Shown here one piece after another: positions 20,285 to 28,786 of a DNA stretch of 64,000 nt; position 1 is the stretch's first letter; every line of letters begins with the position of its first letter. A program made the translations under genes and the position numbers. The stretch is taken from the NCBI RefSeq assembly GCF_003075035.1, contig NZ_QCZE01000001.1, forward strand, positions 926,592 through 990,591. The letters run 5' to 3'. The notes under the pieces are model-generated. The model saw nothing but the letters and a program-made list of their open reading frames with translations, did not search any database and was not told the origin of the DNA. This stretch comes from Zobellella maritima. Its GTDB lineage: Bacteria; Pseudomonadota; Gammaproteobacteria; Enterobacterales; Aeromonadaceae.

Positions 20285-20842
20285 ATGAAAACAGCTCAGG
20301 AAGTGCGTGCGGGCCAGGTAATTATGATCGGCCGTGACCCCATGGTCATACAGAAGGCCGAGTTCAATAAGTCCGGCCGCAACGCCGCTGTGGTGAAGAT
20401 GAAACTGAAAAACCTGCTGACGGGTGTGGGAACCGAAAGCGTGTATCGGGCGGATGATAAATTCGAGCAGGTGATCCTGGAACACAAGGAAGTCAGCTAT
20501 TCCTATTTTTCTGATCCTCTCTATGTATTTATGGACGAAGAATACAACCAGCTTGAAGTGGAGGCCGAGAACATGGCCGATGCCCTGAAATACCTGGTTG
20601 ATGGCATGCAGTGCGAGGTGGTGTTGTACAATGAAAAACCGATTTCCGTCCAGCTGCCGACCATAGTGGTGCGTGAAGTGGTGTACAGCGAACCGGCCGC
20701 AAAGGGGGATACGTCCGGCAAGGTGATGAAGCGCGCCAAGCTGGAAACCGGTTTTGAACTGTCTGTGCCGGCGTTTGTCGAAATCGGCGACAAGATAGAA
20801 ATCGATACCCGTACCGATGAATATCGCAGTCGCGCCAATTAA
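20285..20842 (+). CDS. efp: Elongation factor P, arginine-32 type
   Basis: 185 residues. EF-P relieves ribosome stalling at proline runs. Counting from ATG 20285, the loop [12 protein letters not shown] places arginine exactly at position 32. That is the residue rhamnosylated by EarP, rather than the lysine modified by EpmA/EpmB in E. coli. An ATG one codon upstream (20282) would shift the numbering by one; the sequence from [11 protein letters not shown] matches the Pseudomonas-type start. EarP is encoded immediately upstream. A hairpin terminator follows. Confidence 0.96.
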   Translation: MKTAQEVRAGQVIMIGRDPMVIQKAEFNKSGRNAAVVKMKLKNLLTGVGTESVYRADDKFEQVILEHKEVSYSYFSDPLYVFMDEEYNQLEVEAENMADALKYLVDGMQCEVVLYNEKPISVQLPTIVVREVVYSEPAAKGDTSGKVMKRAKLETGFELSVPAFVEIGDKIEIDTRTDEYRSRAN

Positions 20843-20865
20843 CGGCGATTGCAGCCTGAAGTGTC

Positions 20866-20893
20866 ACGCCCGGCTGGTCCGGGCGTTGCTGTC
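20866..20893 (+). terminator. Hairpin terminator after efp
   Basis: ACGCCCGG and CCGGGCGT form an 8-bp stem with a 5-base loop, followed by TGCTGTCT. The T-tract is imperfect. It is 24 bp after the efp stop codon. Confidence 0.6.
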
Positions 20894-21042
20894 TCTGGGC
20901 GGGTGAACCGGGGACTTGTTGTCGCAGCTTCATTGGCATATTTGCCGGCTATCCTGCTTGTTATACCGAATTGAATAAACATCTGATCATTTTAAAACCC
21001 GAGATCAGAGGCAACACAGTCACCTCCCAGGACACACCCTAA

Positions 21043-21231
21043 GGCCATCTGCGTTTGGCGATGGCTGCAAACATTCACTGGATGTTTGGTCCATCACCAA
21101 CTTGATGCAGGCAGCAAGCTGCCCCCTGAGGGCTCGTGAAATGCCATTCATGGCATTTCACGGTCGTGGTAGTCGATCTCTGTTACCTCTTTTCAAGCAC
21201 CGAGTTGCCTGTAGACGACGCCAACAGGCAA
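21043..21231. repeat. Hairpin-rich efp-amt intergenic region with degenerate repeat copy A1
   Basis: No gene is supported between 20843 and 21400 (558 bp). The region holds successive inverted repeats: GCCATC/GATGGC (21043-21064), CAAACAT/ATGTTTG (21068-21088), GGCAGC/GCTGCC (21110-21123), GTGAAATGCCA/TGGCATTTCAC (21136-21161), and GTTGCCTGT/ACAGGCAAC (21203-21231). The fourth lies in a context, CCCTGAGGGCTCG before it and ACGGTCG after it, that matches the repeat at 35018-35092. I call it copy A1 (21122-21168). Confidence 0.7.
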
Positions 21232-21262
21232 CTTCTTGGCTTCAGAGAGGATAAAGGGATCT

Positions 21263-21332
21263 GCTCCGCCGACCCTCTGCGCCAAGGATGGCGCGGCGGA
21301 GCCGACATGGATGCACGGCGTGTCGGCGGAGC
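21263..21332 (-). repeat. Composite three-stem repeat, copy A2
   Basis: A perfect 11-bp outer stem, GCTCCGCCGAC with GTCGGCGGAGC, encloses a hairpin GCGCCA-AGGA-TGGCGC (21279-21294) and a second weaker stem GCCG/CGGC. Read on the minus strand it aligns with the element at 35018-35092: GCCGACC, GCGCCAWGGATGGCGC, GAGCC and ACGGCGWGTCGGC are shared in order. It lies 69 bp downstream of the amt stop codon. Confidence 0.7.
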
Positions 21333-21400
21333 TGGCCGTTTATCCGACCTTTTCAGATCGATCAAATAGATCAATTATTTAATCTGTCTGGTATTACAGT

Positions 21401-22609
21401 TTATTCATTGGGATTAGCGGCTATCTTGTGAATGCTCAGGTCGGCACCATCAAATTCCTGCTCGTTGCTCAGGCGAAGGCCGGCAACAACCTTGATACCG
21501 CCATAGACCAGGCCGGCACCGATCAGCGCAGTCAGTACACCGGCCAGGGTGCCGATCAGCTGGGATGCAAGGCTGACCCCGCCCAGGCCGCCCAATGCCT
21601 TGCTCCCGAAAATACCGGCGGCAATGCCGCCCCAGGCACCACAGATGCCGTGCAAGGGCCAGACTCCCAGCACATCGTCGATTTTCCATTTGTTCTGTTG
21701 CAGGGTAAACAGCCAGACAAAGAGGGCACCGGCCACCGCGCCCACCACCAGGGCCCCGATGGGATGCATCAGATCCGAGCCGGCACAGACGGCGACCAGC
21801 CCGGCCAGGGGACCGTTATGGATAAAGCCCGGGTCATTCCTGCCCAGCAGCAGGGCGGCGATAATGCCGCCGGCCATCGCCATCAGCGAGTTAACCGCCA
21901 CCAGGCCGGAGATGCCATCCAGGGTCTGGGCTGACATGACGTTGAAACCGAACCAGCCGATCGACAGGATCCAGGCGCCCAGTGCCAGAAACGGAATATT
22001 GGAGGGCGGAAATGCGACCAGGCGACCGCCCCGATAGCGGCCCCGGCGGACCCCCAGCAACAGCACGGCGACCAGTGCGATCCAGCCCCCGACACCATGG
22101 ACAACCACAGAGCCGGCAAAGTCATGAAAGCCGGCGCCGAAAGTGGCTTCCAGCCATGACTGGAAGCCGTAGTTGCCGTTCCAGACAATGCCTTCGAAGA
22201 AGGGGTAGACAAAGGCCACCGACAGGGTCGATGCAGTCAGGACTGGCCAGAATCTGGCTCGCTCGGCGATGCCGCCCGAGACGATAGCCGGAATGGCTGC
22301 GGCAAAGGTCATCAGGAAGAAGAACTTGACCAGCGGGTAGCCATTGTTTGCCGCTAGTGTCTCGGCATCCTGGAAAAAGGTAATGCCGTAAGCGATCCAA
22401 TAGCCGATAAAGAAATAGGCAACGGCGGAAAAACCAAAGTCGGTCATAATCTTGACCAGGGCATTGACCTGATTCTTGTGGCGGACGGTACCGACCTCGA
22501 GGAAGGCAAAGCCGGCATGCATGGCAAACACCATGATGGCCCCCATCAGGATGAACAGGGTATTTGCGCTTTGTGTCAGGGTTTCAACGGCACTGGTTAC
22601 ATTTTCCAT
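21401..22609 (-). CDS. amt: Ammonium transporter (Amt/MEP/Rh family)
   Basis: 402 residues with about 11 transmembrane segments and no cleavable signal. Family motifs include FAFLEVGTVRHKN near the N-terminus, the DFAGSVVVHGVGGW segment carrying the first pore histidine, and WPLHGICGAWGG with the second. It conducts ammonium/ammonia across the inner membrane for nitrogen assimilation. No glnK (PII) gene is adjacent, unlike the common glnK-amtB pair. A sigma-54-type promoter and NtrC-like sites lie upstream. The C-terminus is short (about 20 cytoplasmic residues). Confidence 0.94.
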   Translation of the reverse strand: MENVTSAVETLTQSANTLFILMGAIMVFAMHAGFAFLEVGTVRHKNQVNALVKIMTDFGFSAVAYFFIGYWIAYGITFFQDAETLAANNGYPLVKFFFLMTFAAAIPAIVSGGIAERARFWPVLTASTLSVAFVYPFFEGIVWNGNYGFQSWLEATFGAGFHDFAGSVVVHGVGGWIALVAVLLLGVRRGRYRGGRLVAFPPSNIPFLALGAWILSIGWFGFNVMSAQTLDGISGLVAVNSLMAMAGGIIAALLLGRNDPGFIHNGPLAGLVAVCAGSDLMHPIGALVVGAVAGALFVWLFTLQQNKWKIDDVLGVWPLHGICGAWGGIAAGIFGSKALGGLGGVSLASQLIGTLAGVLTALIGAGLVYGGIKVVAGLRLSNEQEFDGADLSIHKIAANPNE

Positions 22610-22652
22610 TTACCCACATCTCCTTGTATGTGTTGAGGGCATAGCGGTGTCT

Positions 22653-22667
22653 GCACCTTGTTGGTGC
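22653..22667. promoter_or_regulatory. NtrC-like site in the amt leader
   Basis: GCACC-TTGTT-GGTGC is a perfect inverted repeat matching the NtrC consensus GCACC-N5-GGTGC. It lies 44 bp before the amt start and downstream of the proposed start of transcription, where it might act as a governor or low-affinity site. Confidence 0.5.
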
Positions 22668-22724
22668 GGGTTGTCGGCAATCACCCCAAAAGGGTGCATG
22701 ATGTCTGCTTGTTGCGTGACTTGT

Positions 22725-22740
22725 TGCCATCTCAGTGCCG
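22725..22740 (-). promoter_or_regulatory. Sigma-54 promoter of amt
   Basis: On the minus strand the sequence reads CGGCACTGAGATGGCA. GG and GC elements are spaced by exactly 10 bases, and it matches the -24/-12 consensus TGGCAC-N5-TTGCA in most positions. Transcription would begin near 22713, giving a leader of about 100 bases. Confidence 0.65.
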
Positions 22741-22783
22741 AAGATATATTTATAAAGGTTTGAAATATAATTAAAAAAAATTC

Positions 22784-22822
22784 AGCACTGCTCTGGTACC
22801 CGAATGCACCCTATTGGGGAGC
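22784..22822. promoter_or_regulatory. Upstream NtrC-like activator sites of amt
   Basis: Two sites in tandem: AGCACTGCTCTGGTAC (22784-22799), close to the E. coli glnA site AGCACTATATTGGTGC, and TGCACCCTATTGGGGAGC (22805-22822). They lie about 70-110 bp upstream of the proposed start, a usual enhancer distance. The DNA between them and the promoter is AT-rich (22741-22780) and could bind IHF. A related motif, TGCACCCTTTTGGGGTGA, lies at 22681-22698 on the minus strand. Confidence 0.55.
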
Positions 22823-22849
22823 TTGTTCGGCACTAAGGTAAGGCATGAA

Positions 22850-23524
22850 TCATGCCGGATCCTCGGAAGACGGGGATGAGTGGTTGGCCTGCATGGCCGT
22901 CAGCGCTTGTTGCTGCGCGCTAATGACCGTTTGGCTGTGTTCCCGCGCCGTGACCCGTGCCAGCCAGGCGGCCAGGGTCGGTACTTCCTGCAGGGGATCC
23001 CAGTGGTATACGGCATCCATCAGGGGCAGGACCAGCCTCAGCACGTGCATCACTACGATATCCGCATAGCTGAACGCGTGGCCGGCTATCCAGGGCGCAC
23101 ACTGCTCGACCCGGGTGAGCGCCGCCAGCCCCCGGACCACCTGGGGCCTGACTGTGTCATAGGCATGCTTTGACAGGGGTTCGCCAAAGATTACGTGGCC
23201 CAGGTGGCGCCGTGCCGGGCTGTCCAGGTAAAGTTCGGCAATGCACATGATTTCGCGCATCTTGGCCCTGGCATAGGGAGAATCCGGCATCAAAGCAGGC
23301 TTGGGCCGAGTTTCTTCAAGGTATTCGATGATGGCCAGGGACTCCGAAATAAAGCCGTCGTCGGTTTCCAGACAGGGGATCTTGCCCATGGGACTTATGG
23401 TGAGGAAGGCGGGTTGTTGAGAGGGGGGGCAGGTTATTTCCTGGAAGGGGATGCCTTTTTCCAGCAGGCTCTGTTTTATCATATTGTAGTAATTGCTGAC
23501 GGCGACGCCGTGAAGCTTCAACAT
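22850..23524 (-). CDS. Glutathione S-transferase family protein
   Basis: 224 residues. The N-terminal thioredoxin-like domain (about 1-80) has the cis-proline region SPMGKIPCLETDDGFISESLAIIEYL, which binds glutathione. The C-terminal all-helical domain (about 90-205) follows, with the conserved FSYADIVV N-capping motif. A tyrosine/asparagine-rich active site (SNYYNMIKQ) precedes helix 1. The substrate is unknown. It lies upstream of amt on the same strand, and its 3' end is next to the NtrC-like enhancer sites, so these genes are probably separately expressed. Confidence 0.88.
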   Translation of the reverse strand: MLKLHGVAVSNYYNMIKQSLLEKGIPFQEITCPPSQQPAFLTISPMGKIPCLETDDGFISESLAIIEYLEETRPKPALMPDSPYARAKMREIMCIAELYLDSPARRHLGHVIFGEPLSKHAYDTVRPQVVRGLAALTRVEQCAPWIAGHAFSYADIVVMHVLRLVLPLMDAVYHWDPLQEVPTLAAWLARVTAREHSQTVISAQQQALTAMQANHSSPSSEDPA

Positions 23525-23621
23525 CGTGGCCTACTCCTTGTGGGTCACCCGGGCTCGGTGACGGACGGCGGTTGTCTTTCTCTCGTACATGAGCATGGTC
23601 CAGTCAGAGGGTTTTGACCAG

Positions 23622-24422
23622 TCAGTCACCACCTTGGGATGGGACGCTTGCCTGACGCAGTATGTTCACCACCCCGGATCGGCGGATGTCGTCCAGTTGT
23701 TGCCGATCGACGGCAAACAGGGAGCCGAGAAATGCGAGGGCATTGATCTCGGTTGCCACCCGCCGACATGAGCGGGGAATAACCCAGAGCCCTTCGGGCA
23801 ACAGGATCAGGTTAAAGGGATCTGTCGGCACCAGCTTTAGTTGGCGGCAGGCCAGCCGGTAGGCTGCATACACCTTGTGGCTGTCGTCGCCGGCAGACAG
23901 CTCCAGCCAGACACTGTGGGGGCTTAGCAGCTGGCGGGTATCGGCATCCGCGGGATTGATCGGGGGGCCGCTCAGGCCGGTGTCGAATTGTCCTGGCAGC
24001 AGCTGAAAGTGCCGGTGCGGCTGGCTGGCTCCCGCATCGGGACCACCATTATAGAAGCCGATGGCCCCATGGGCGCAGAGCAAGGGCCAGAAGGCGGCAA
24101 AGTCCTGTTCGGTCAGGGAGCCGTCCTGGGGGTGTAAATCCCGGGTGATCAACAGCAGATGGCAGCTCAGCACGTTAAACTTGTTCAGCAGCAGGCTGTA
24201 ATGAGGGTACTGGGCAACCAGCAGTTCGGGATCCGGTGAGGCAAAGGGATCCCTGTGATTTTGCCCCCTGGCATGGGGTTTATGGAGGGGGCCGTCCAGC
24301 AGGTGGATCAGGAAGGTCAGCCCACGCTCCTGATGGGTGAATACCCGGGTGGGAACGCTGCACAGGGCCCCGCTGTCCTTTGCCCGAGTGGCCACTTGGC
24401 GGCCGAGTTCAAATATATCCAC
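23622..24422 (-). CDS. ATP adenylyltransferase / Ap4A phosphorylase-like protein
   Basis: 266 residues of the HIT superfamily. The catalytic stretch GASQPHRHFQLLP has the H-x-H-x-Q arrangement of the fungal Apa1/Apa2 Ap4A phosphorylases rather than the HxHxH of ordinary HIT proteins. The N-terminal NKFNVLSCHLLLITRD and C-terminal FNLILLPEGLWVIPR also match that family's layout. It likely splits Ap4A by phosphorolysis to ADP and ATP, or does the reverse reaction. It is transcribed divergently from the tyrosine phosphatase gene and lies 97 bp upstream of the GST gene on the same strand. Enzymatic detail is inferred from family. Confidence 0.82.
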   Translation of the reverse strand: MDIFELGRQVATRAKDSGALCSVPTRVFTHQERGLTFLIHLLDGPLHKPHARGQNHRDPFASPDPELLVAQYPHYSLLLNKFNVLSCHLLLITRDLHPQDGSLTEQDFAAFWPLLCAHGAIGFYNGGPDAGASQPHRHFQLLPGQFDTGLSGPPINPADADTRQLLSPHSVWLELSAGDDSHKVYAAYRLACRQLKLVPTDPFNLILLPEGLWVIPRSCRRVATEINALAFLGSLFAVDRQQLDDIRRSGVVNILRQASVPSQGGD

Positions 24423-24729
24423 AGACCTGCTCCTCGTTGCGGTCGGCTCAGTTGGTTATCTTTCAGATTAAACCCGGGGGCAGGGGCTGAAAAGCGGCTC
24501 GCCTGGCTGTGTTGGCATGTACTGCCGCTCAGGGAAATAATTTTCTTTATCTTTCATGCTGTTGTCCGTATAAAACGGACAGATGCGGATCTCGCGGGCC
24601 AAGCTGGACTCAGACAGCCTGTTGTTATTCGGGGATTTTTCCCCAAAATGATCCCTAAAAATTTGAAAAAATGTAAGTTGCTGTTTTTACCTGGCGCAGG
24701 GTTCAGTGCCCGACAAGAGGATTAATGTT

Positions 24730-25209
24730 TTGAAAAGTAGGGAAAATTATAAGGTTTTATTCGTCTGCATGGGCAACATCTGCCGTTCCCCCACCGCCGA
24801 AGCCGTACTCAGGGCCAAGGCCCATCAGGCGGGGGTATCGCTGGAGGTAGATTCGGCTGGCACCATCGGCTATCACGTCGGGGCGGAACCCGATGCACGG
24901 GCGCAGGCAGCCGGTGAAGCCCGGGGCTATGACTTTTCAGGTATCCGTGCCCGCAAGGTGCAGGCCGAGGATTTCGAACGGTTTGACTTTATCCTGGCGG
25001 CGGACAGGAGCAACCTGGCCGATTTGAAGGCACAGTGCCCGCCCGAGCATCTGTACAAGGTCAAGTTGTTGCTCAGCTTTGCGACCTGCGGCGAGCTGGA
25101 AGTGCCGGACCCCTATTATGATGAAAAAGAAGGTTTCGAGCGGGTACTTAACTTGATCGAATCGGCTTGTGACGGCCTGCTGCGAGCAATGGCACTGCAA
25201 CGCGGGTGA
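24730..25209 (+). CDS. Low-molecular-weight protein-tyrosine phosphatase
   Basis: About 159 residues. The P-loop VCMGNICRSPTAEAV contains the C-x5-R-S active site at the extreme N-terminus. The general acid lies in VPDPYYDEKEGFERV near the C-terminus. The start is uncertain: TTG 24730 has AGAGG 9 bases upstream and gives a family-like N-terminus, while GTG 24706 would add 8 residues. An ATG at 24725 is out of frame and closes at once. No Wzc/Wzb capsule genes are near, so a stand-alone role is likely. A strong shared terminator follows. Confidence 0.88.
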   Translation: MKSRENYKVLFVCMGNICRSPTAEAVLRAKAHQAGVSLEVDSAGTIGYHVGAEPDARAQAAGEARGYDFSGIRARKVQAEDFERFDFILAADRSNLADLKAQCPPEHLYKVKLLLSFATCGELEVPDPYYDEKEGFERVLNLIESACDGLLRAMALQRG

Positions 25210-25245
25210 GGCGTACCACGCCGAGCATGGGGTAGGTGACAATAA

Positions 25246-25270
25246 AAAAGGCTCCCTCGGGAGCCTTTTA
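25246..25270. terminator. Bidirectional terminator between the phosphatase gene and rne
   Basis: AAAAGGCTCCC, TC, GGGAGCCTTTTA. A near-continuous stem with A- and T-tracts on either side serves both convergent genes. Confidence 0.85.
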
Positions 25271-25285
25271 TATATTTGCCGGTGC

Positions 25286-28200
25286 TTAGCTTTCCGGCTT
25301 GGTCATCGGGGCCGATGCCTTGTTAAGGGCGGCAGCGGTGCCGGCATGACGACCGCTTACCAGCAGCGGTTTACGCTCCAGAGGCGGATACTCCACATGT
25401 ACCCTGGGCTGCTCGGGCGCTGCCGGCGGCTTGGTCATGGGCGCAGATGCTTTCCTGGCTGCCTGATACAAACCGGACCGGGGGTGGCTGACCTTGATCA
25501 CCTCATGGGCGGGGTGAGCCGGGGCGCTGGCCACCACCACGGGGGTGGGTTCCGGCTGTTCAACCGCAGTCGCGGGCTGTTCGGCCGCAGGCGCGGGCTG
25601 TTCAACCGCAGGCGCGGGCTGTTCAACCGCAGGCGCAGGCTGTTCGGCCGCAGGTGCGGGCTGTTCGGCCGCAGGTGCGGGCTGTTCGGCTGCAGGCGCG
25701 GGCTGTTCAACCGCAGTCGCGGGCTGTTCGGCCGCAGGCGCGGGCTGTTCAACCGCAGGTGCAGGCTGTTCAACCGCAGGCGCAGGCTGTTCAACCGCAG
25801 GCGCGGGCTGTTCAACCGCAGGTGCAGGCTGTTCAACCGCAGGCGCAGGCTGTTCGGCCGCAGGCGCGGGCTGTTCGGCCGCAGGCGCGGGCTGTTCAAC
25901 CGCAGGTGCAGGCTGTTCAACCGCAGGTGCAGGCTGTTCAACCGCAGGCGCGGGTTGTTCAACCGCAGGCGCGGGTTGTTCAACCGCAGGCGTAGGCTGT
26001 TCAACCACCGGTGCGGGCTGTTCCGATTCCTGGGCAACCCATACATGCTCACCCTGGGCGGCGATCAGGGCAGCGGCGCTGTCCTGACGACGCTGACGCC
26101 GGCTGTCTTCGTTGATACGCTTGCGCTTCGGCATCTGGCTGCGCTTATGCCCATGGCGCTCGGCGGCCGGTTCGGTCTGTGCGGTTTCTTGTGTTTGGTC
26201 GCCTTGTTGCTGAGCCCCAGTCTCGACAGTGGTCTCCTCCTTCCGTGCCCGGGGGGCACGGCGGGAACGTTTAGTTCCCTGCTCTGACGGTTGAGGAGTG
26301 GTTTCCTGTGCCTGATCGCTTACCTGATCGGCGGTTTGCGGTTGCCCCTCGGCCTGTATGCGCACTTTCTTGCGCATCTGGCGGCGCTGACGACGCTCGG
26401 CGATAACCTGCTCTTTTTGCTCCTGTACCTCTGTCTCGGCGACGGCGGCGGCAGGGGTCGGCTCGACGGCCGGCACATCCTGCTTTTGCGATTTGCGAGG
26501 CTGGGCAGCGGTATCGGCGGGTGCCTGCTCACGACGCGGCTTGCGGCGCTCACGTCTGGGCTTTTCTGGCTTGGCCTCGGCTTCAGGCTGGTTTTCCTGT
26601 TGCTGGGGCTTGGCGCGGCGTTCGTCCTGCCGGGCCTCGTTGCGGGGCTTGCGCCCGGAACGGCTGCGTCTGTCGTCCCGCTCGCGACGGCTGGTCTGAC
26701 GAGGTTGGGCCGGCTCGGCTTCGACCTGCGGCGTCGCGACCGGCTCAACCTGTACCGGTCCCTTAAACAGCCTGGCAATGGCACTGCACAGGCGGCTGAA
26801 CAAGCCCGGCTGTTGCGGTGCGGCTACCGGCTGTTCGGCTTTGCTCGTAACGGGGGCGGGCTGCGCCGGGGCGGTAAAGCCTTGCAGAGCAGGTTGTTCG
26901 TAACGGGGGCTCTGGGTTTGCTTGGGGGCGTAAACCGGCTGTTCAATGCGTGTCTTCAGCTCATAGCTGGTCACATCTTCCGCGTCATTGGTACGTACCC
27001 GCTCCACTTCAAAGTGAGGGGTGTCCAGTTGCTCGTTGGGGATGATGTAGATATCGGCCTTGTAGCGGGTTTCCAGACTGGCGATCGCCTTGCGCTTTTC
27101 GTTGAGCAGATAGGCGGCCACGTCAACCGGAACCTGGGCATGGATTTGGGCGGTATTGTCCTTCAGCGCTTCTTCTTCGATCAGTCGCAGAATCGCCAGG
27201 GCCAGAGATTCGGTATCACGGATGGTGCCCTGACCCAGACAGCGGGGGCAGACATGGGTGCTGGACTCGCCGAGCGAGGGACGTAGGCGCTGCCGGGACA
27301 TTTCCAGCAGGCCGAAGCGGGAAATACGGCCCAGTTGGATGCGGGCTCTGTCCTGACGTACGGCGTCACGCAGGCGGTTTTCCACCTCGCGCTGGTGCCG
27401 AACCGGAGTCATGTCGATAAAGTCGATCACCACCAGGCCGCCCAGGTCACGCAGACGCAATTGGCGGGCGATCTCTTCTGCCGCTTCCAGGTTGGTCTGC
27501 AGAGCCGTTTCTTCGATATCGCCGCCTTTGGTAGCCCGGGAAGAGTTGATATCGATACTGGTCAGGGCTTCGGTGGGATCGATGACGATGCTGCCGCCGG
27601 AGGGCAGTCGAACTTCCCGCTGGAAGGCGGACTCAATCTGGCTCTCGATCTGGAAATGGCTGAACATGGGCACTTCGCCCTCGTACAGCTTGACCCTGTT
27701 AACGAAATCCGGACGTACCAGCTGAATATGCTGCTTGGCGCGTTCGAACACCACCGGGTTGTCGATCAGTATTTCGCCGATGTCACGGCGCAGATAATCA
27801 CGGATGGCACGTACGATGACGTTGCTTTCCTGGTGGATAAGGAAAGGTGCGGAGCGGCTTTCGGAGGCTTCCTGGATGGCGGACCAGTGGGTCAGCAGCA
27901 CATGCAGATCCCATTCCAGCTCTTCGGCGGACTTGCCGACACCGGCAGTACGCACAATCAGACCCATGCCGTCGGGCAGCTTGAGCCGCCCGAGGGATTC
28001 TTTCAGCTCGGTGCGCTCATCACCCTCGATACGGCGGGAGATGCCACCGGCCCGGGGGTTGTTGGGCATCAGCACCAGATAGGAGCCGGCCAGGCTGATG
28101 AAGGTGGTCAGGGCGGCACCTTTGTTGCCCCGTTCTTCCTTGTCGATCTGGACGATGACTTCCTGACCTTCCTTGACCACTTCCTTGATATTGGGGCGGC

Positions 28201-28456
28201 CCTGGTAGCTGTAACCAGCGGGGAAGTAGTTGCGGGCGATTTCCTTTAACGGCAGGAAACCGTGACGTTCGGCGCCGTAGTCGACGAAGGCCGCTTCCAG
28301 ACTGGGTTCGACCCGGGTGATTTTACCTTTGTAGATATTGGCTTTTTTCTGTTCGTGGCCCGGGCTTTCGATATCCAGATCATACATTTTCTGGCCGTCT
28401 ACCAAGGCAACGCGCAACTCTTCTTCTTGAGTCGCGTTGATTAACATTCTCTTCAT
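25286..28456 (-). CDS. rne: Ribonuclease E
   Basis: 1056 residues, close to E. coli (1061). The catalytic half (about 1-530) has the S1 domain, the metal-binding aspartates in [10 protein letters not shown] and VVIDFIDM, and the Zn-link CPRCLGQG. The disordered half has an arginine-rich RNA-binding block (about 600-790, rich in RRERRKPRR). A heptapeptide array EQPAPAV of 23 units (encoded at 25541-26023) follows, then a conserved terminal tail APMTKP present twice. That tail corresponds to the PNPase-binding end of the degradosome scaffold. Its start [16 protein letters not shown] is identical to the E. coli pattern. A long leader suggests autoregulation. Confidence 0.96.
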   Translation of the reverse strand: MKRMLINATQEEELRVALVDGQKMYDLDIESPGHEQKKANIYKGKITRVEPSLEAAFVDYGAERHGFLPLKEIARNYFPAGYSYQGRPNIKEVVKEGQEVIVQIDKEERGNKGAALTTFISLAGSYLVLMPNNPRAGGISRRIEGDERTELKESLGRLKLPDGMGLIVRTAGVGKSAEELEWDLHVLLTHWSAIQEASESRSAPFLIHQESNVIVRAIRDYLRRDIGEILIDNPVVFERAKQHIQLVRPDFVNRVKLYEGEVPMFSHFQIESQIESAFQREVRLPSGGSIVIDPTEALTSIDINSSRATKGGDIEETALQTNLEAAEEIARQLRLRDLGGLVVIDFIDMTPVRHQREVENRLRDAVRQDRARIQLGRISRFGLLEMSRQRLRPSLGESSTHVCPRCLGQGTIRDTESLALAILRLIEEEALKDNTAQIHAQVPVDVAAYLLNEKRKAIASLETRYKADIYIIPNEQLDTPHFEVERVRTNDAEDVTSYELKTRIEQPVYAPKQTQSPRYEQPALQGFTAPAQPAPVTSKAEQPVAAPQQPGLFSRLCSAIARLFKGPVQVEPVATPQVEAEPAQPRQTSRRERDDRRSRSGRKPRNEARQDERRAKPQQQENQPEAEAKPEKPRRERRKPRREQAPADTAAQPRKSQKQDVPAVEPTPAAAVAETEVQEQKEQVIAERRQRRQMRKKVRIQAEGQPQTADQVSDQAQETTPQPSEQGTKRSRRAPRARKEETTVETGAQQQGDQTQETAQTEPAAERHGHKRSQMPKRKRINEDSRRQRRQDSAAALIAAQGEHVWVAQESEQPAPVVEQPTPAVEQPAPAVEQPAPAVEQPAPAVEQPAPAVEQPAPAAEQPAPAAEQPAPAVEQPAPAVEQPAPAVEQPAPAVEQPAPAVEQPAPAAEQPATAVEQPAPAAEQPAPAAEQPAPAAEQPAPAVEQPAPAVEQPAPAAEQPATAVEQPEPTPVVVASAPAHPAHEVIKVSHPRSGLYQAARKASAPMTKPPAAPEQPRVHVEYPPLERKPLLVSGRHAGTAAALNKASAPMTKPES
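25541..26023 (-). repeat. 23 tandem 21-bp units inside rne
   Basis: Each unit encodes EQPAPAV or a close variant ([14 protein letters not shown]). Unit length is exactly 21 bp with no frame break. Two segments share the same order [14 protein letters not shown], so blocks of several units have been copied. The count is likely to vary between strains. Confidence 0.95.
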
Positions 28457-28696
28457 TGAGTACTCTTTCTTATAGATTTTTGCTGTTGCTACAGCGTCCG
28501 CGTCCCCTCATCAGCCTTTTATTCCGACCGGCACCGGCCTCGAGTCTATAGCGTAATTAATGCAGCCTCCCGGCTGGATACGCATGAGGCGCTTTTCGGG
28601 TGCGTTTCTCGACGAAGGGAATGGGTCCCGGAGGTCGCGAATAAAACGGATAATCAGGGGTGTTCAAGGTGCGTCACCAGACCTTGGTGATGCAAA

Positions 28697-28736
28697 AAAC
28701 CCAGGTATTATCACATTTTATCCACAACCTTAGCAA
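28697..28736 (-). promoter_or_regulatory. Candidate rne promoter and start of long leader
   Basis: On the minus strand TTGCTA (28731-28736) and an extended -10 TGTGATAAT (28707-28715) are spaced by 18 bases. Transcription would start near 28700, giving a leader of about 245 bases before rne. E. coli rne also has a long leader through which RNase E limits its own mRNA. A stem TCACCA/TGGTGA (28674-28690) lies near the proposed 5' end. Confidence 0.45.
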
Positions 28737-28770
28737 GGCACCTTTTTTACAGCAAAAAGGGTTCCGGCAA

Positions 28771-28786
28771 TGCTAGAATGGCGCCC
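28771..28786 (+). promoter_or_regulatory. Extended -10 promoter adjoining the rluC start
   Basis: TGCTAGAAT is an extended -10 (TG-N-TAGAAT) followed by GGCGCCC and the rluC ATG at 28787. The expected transcription start falls at or within two bases of the ATG, and no ribosome-binding site is seen. Confidence 0.5.

Noticed and set aside
21136..21369. 77-codon frame in the efp-amt gap
   Set aside because: It begins inside a perfect hairpin and crosses three others, has no ribosome site and no family-like sequence.
25541..26023. CRISPR-like regular repeats
   Set aside because: Units are contiguous without unique spacers and keep the rne frame; they are coding tandem repeats.
25169..26287. Plus-strand open frames with long arginine- and glycine-rich repeats opposite rne
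   Set aside because: They are read-through frames of the 21-bp repeats, whose length is a multiple of three and which lack stops in several frames. RNase E on the minus strand explains the region.
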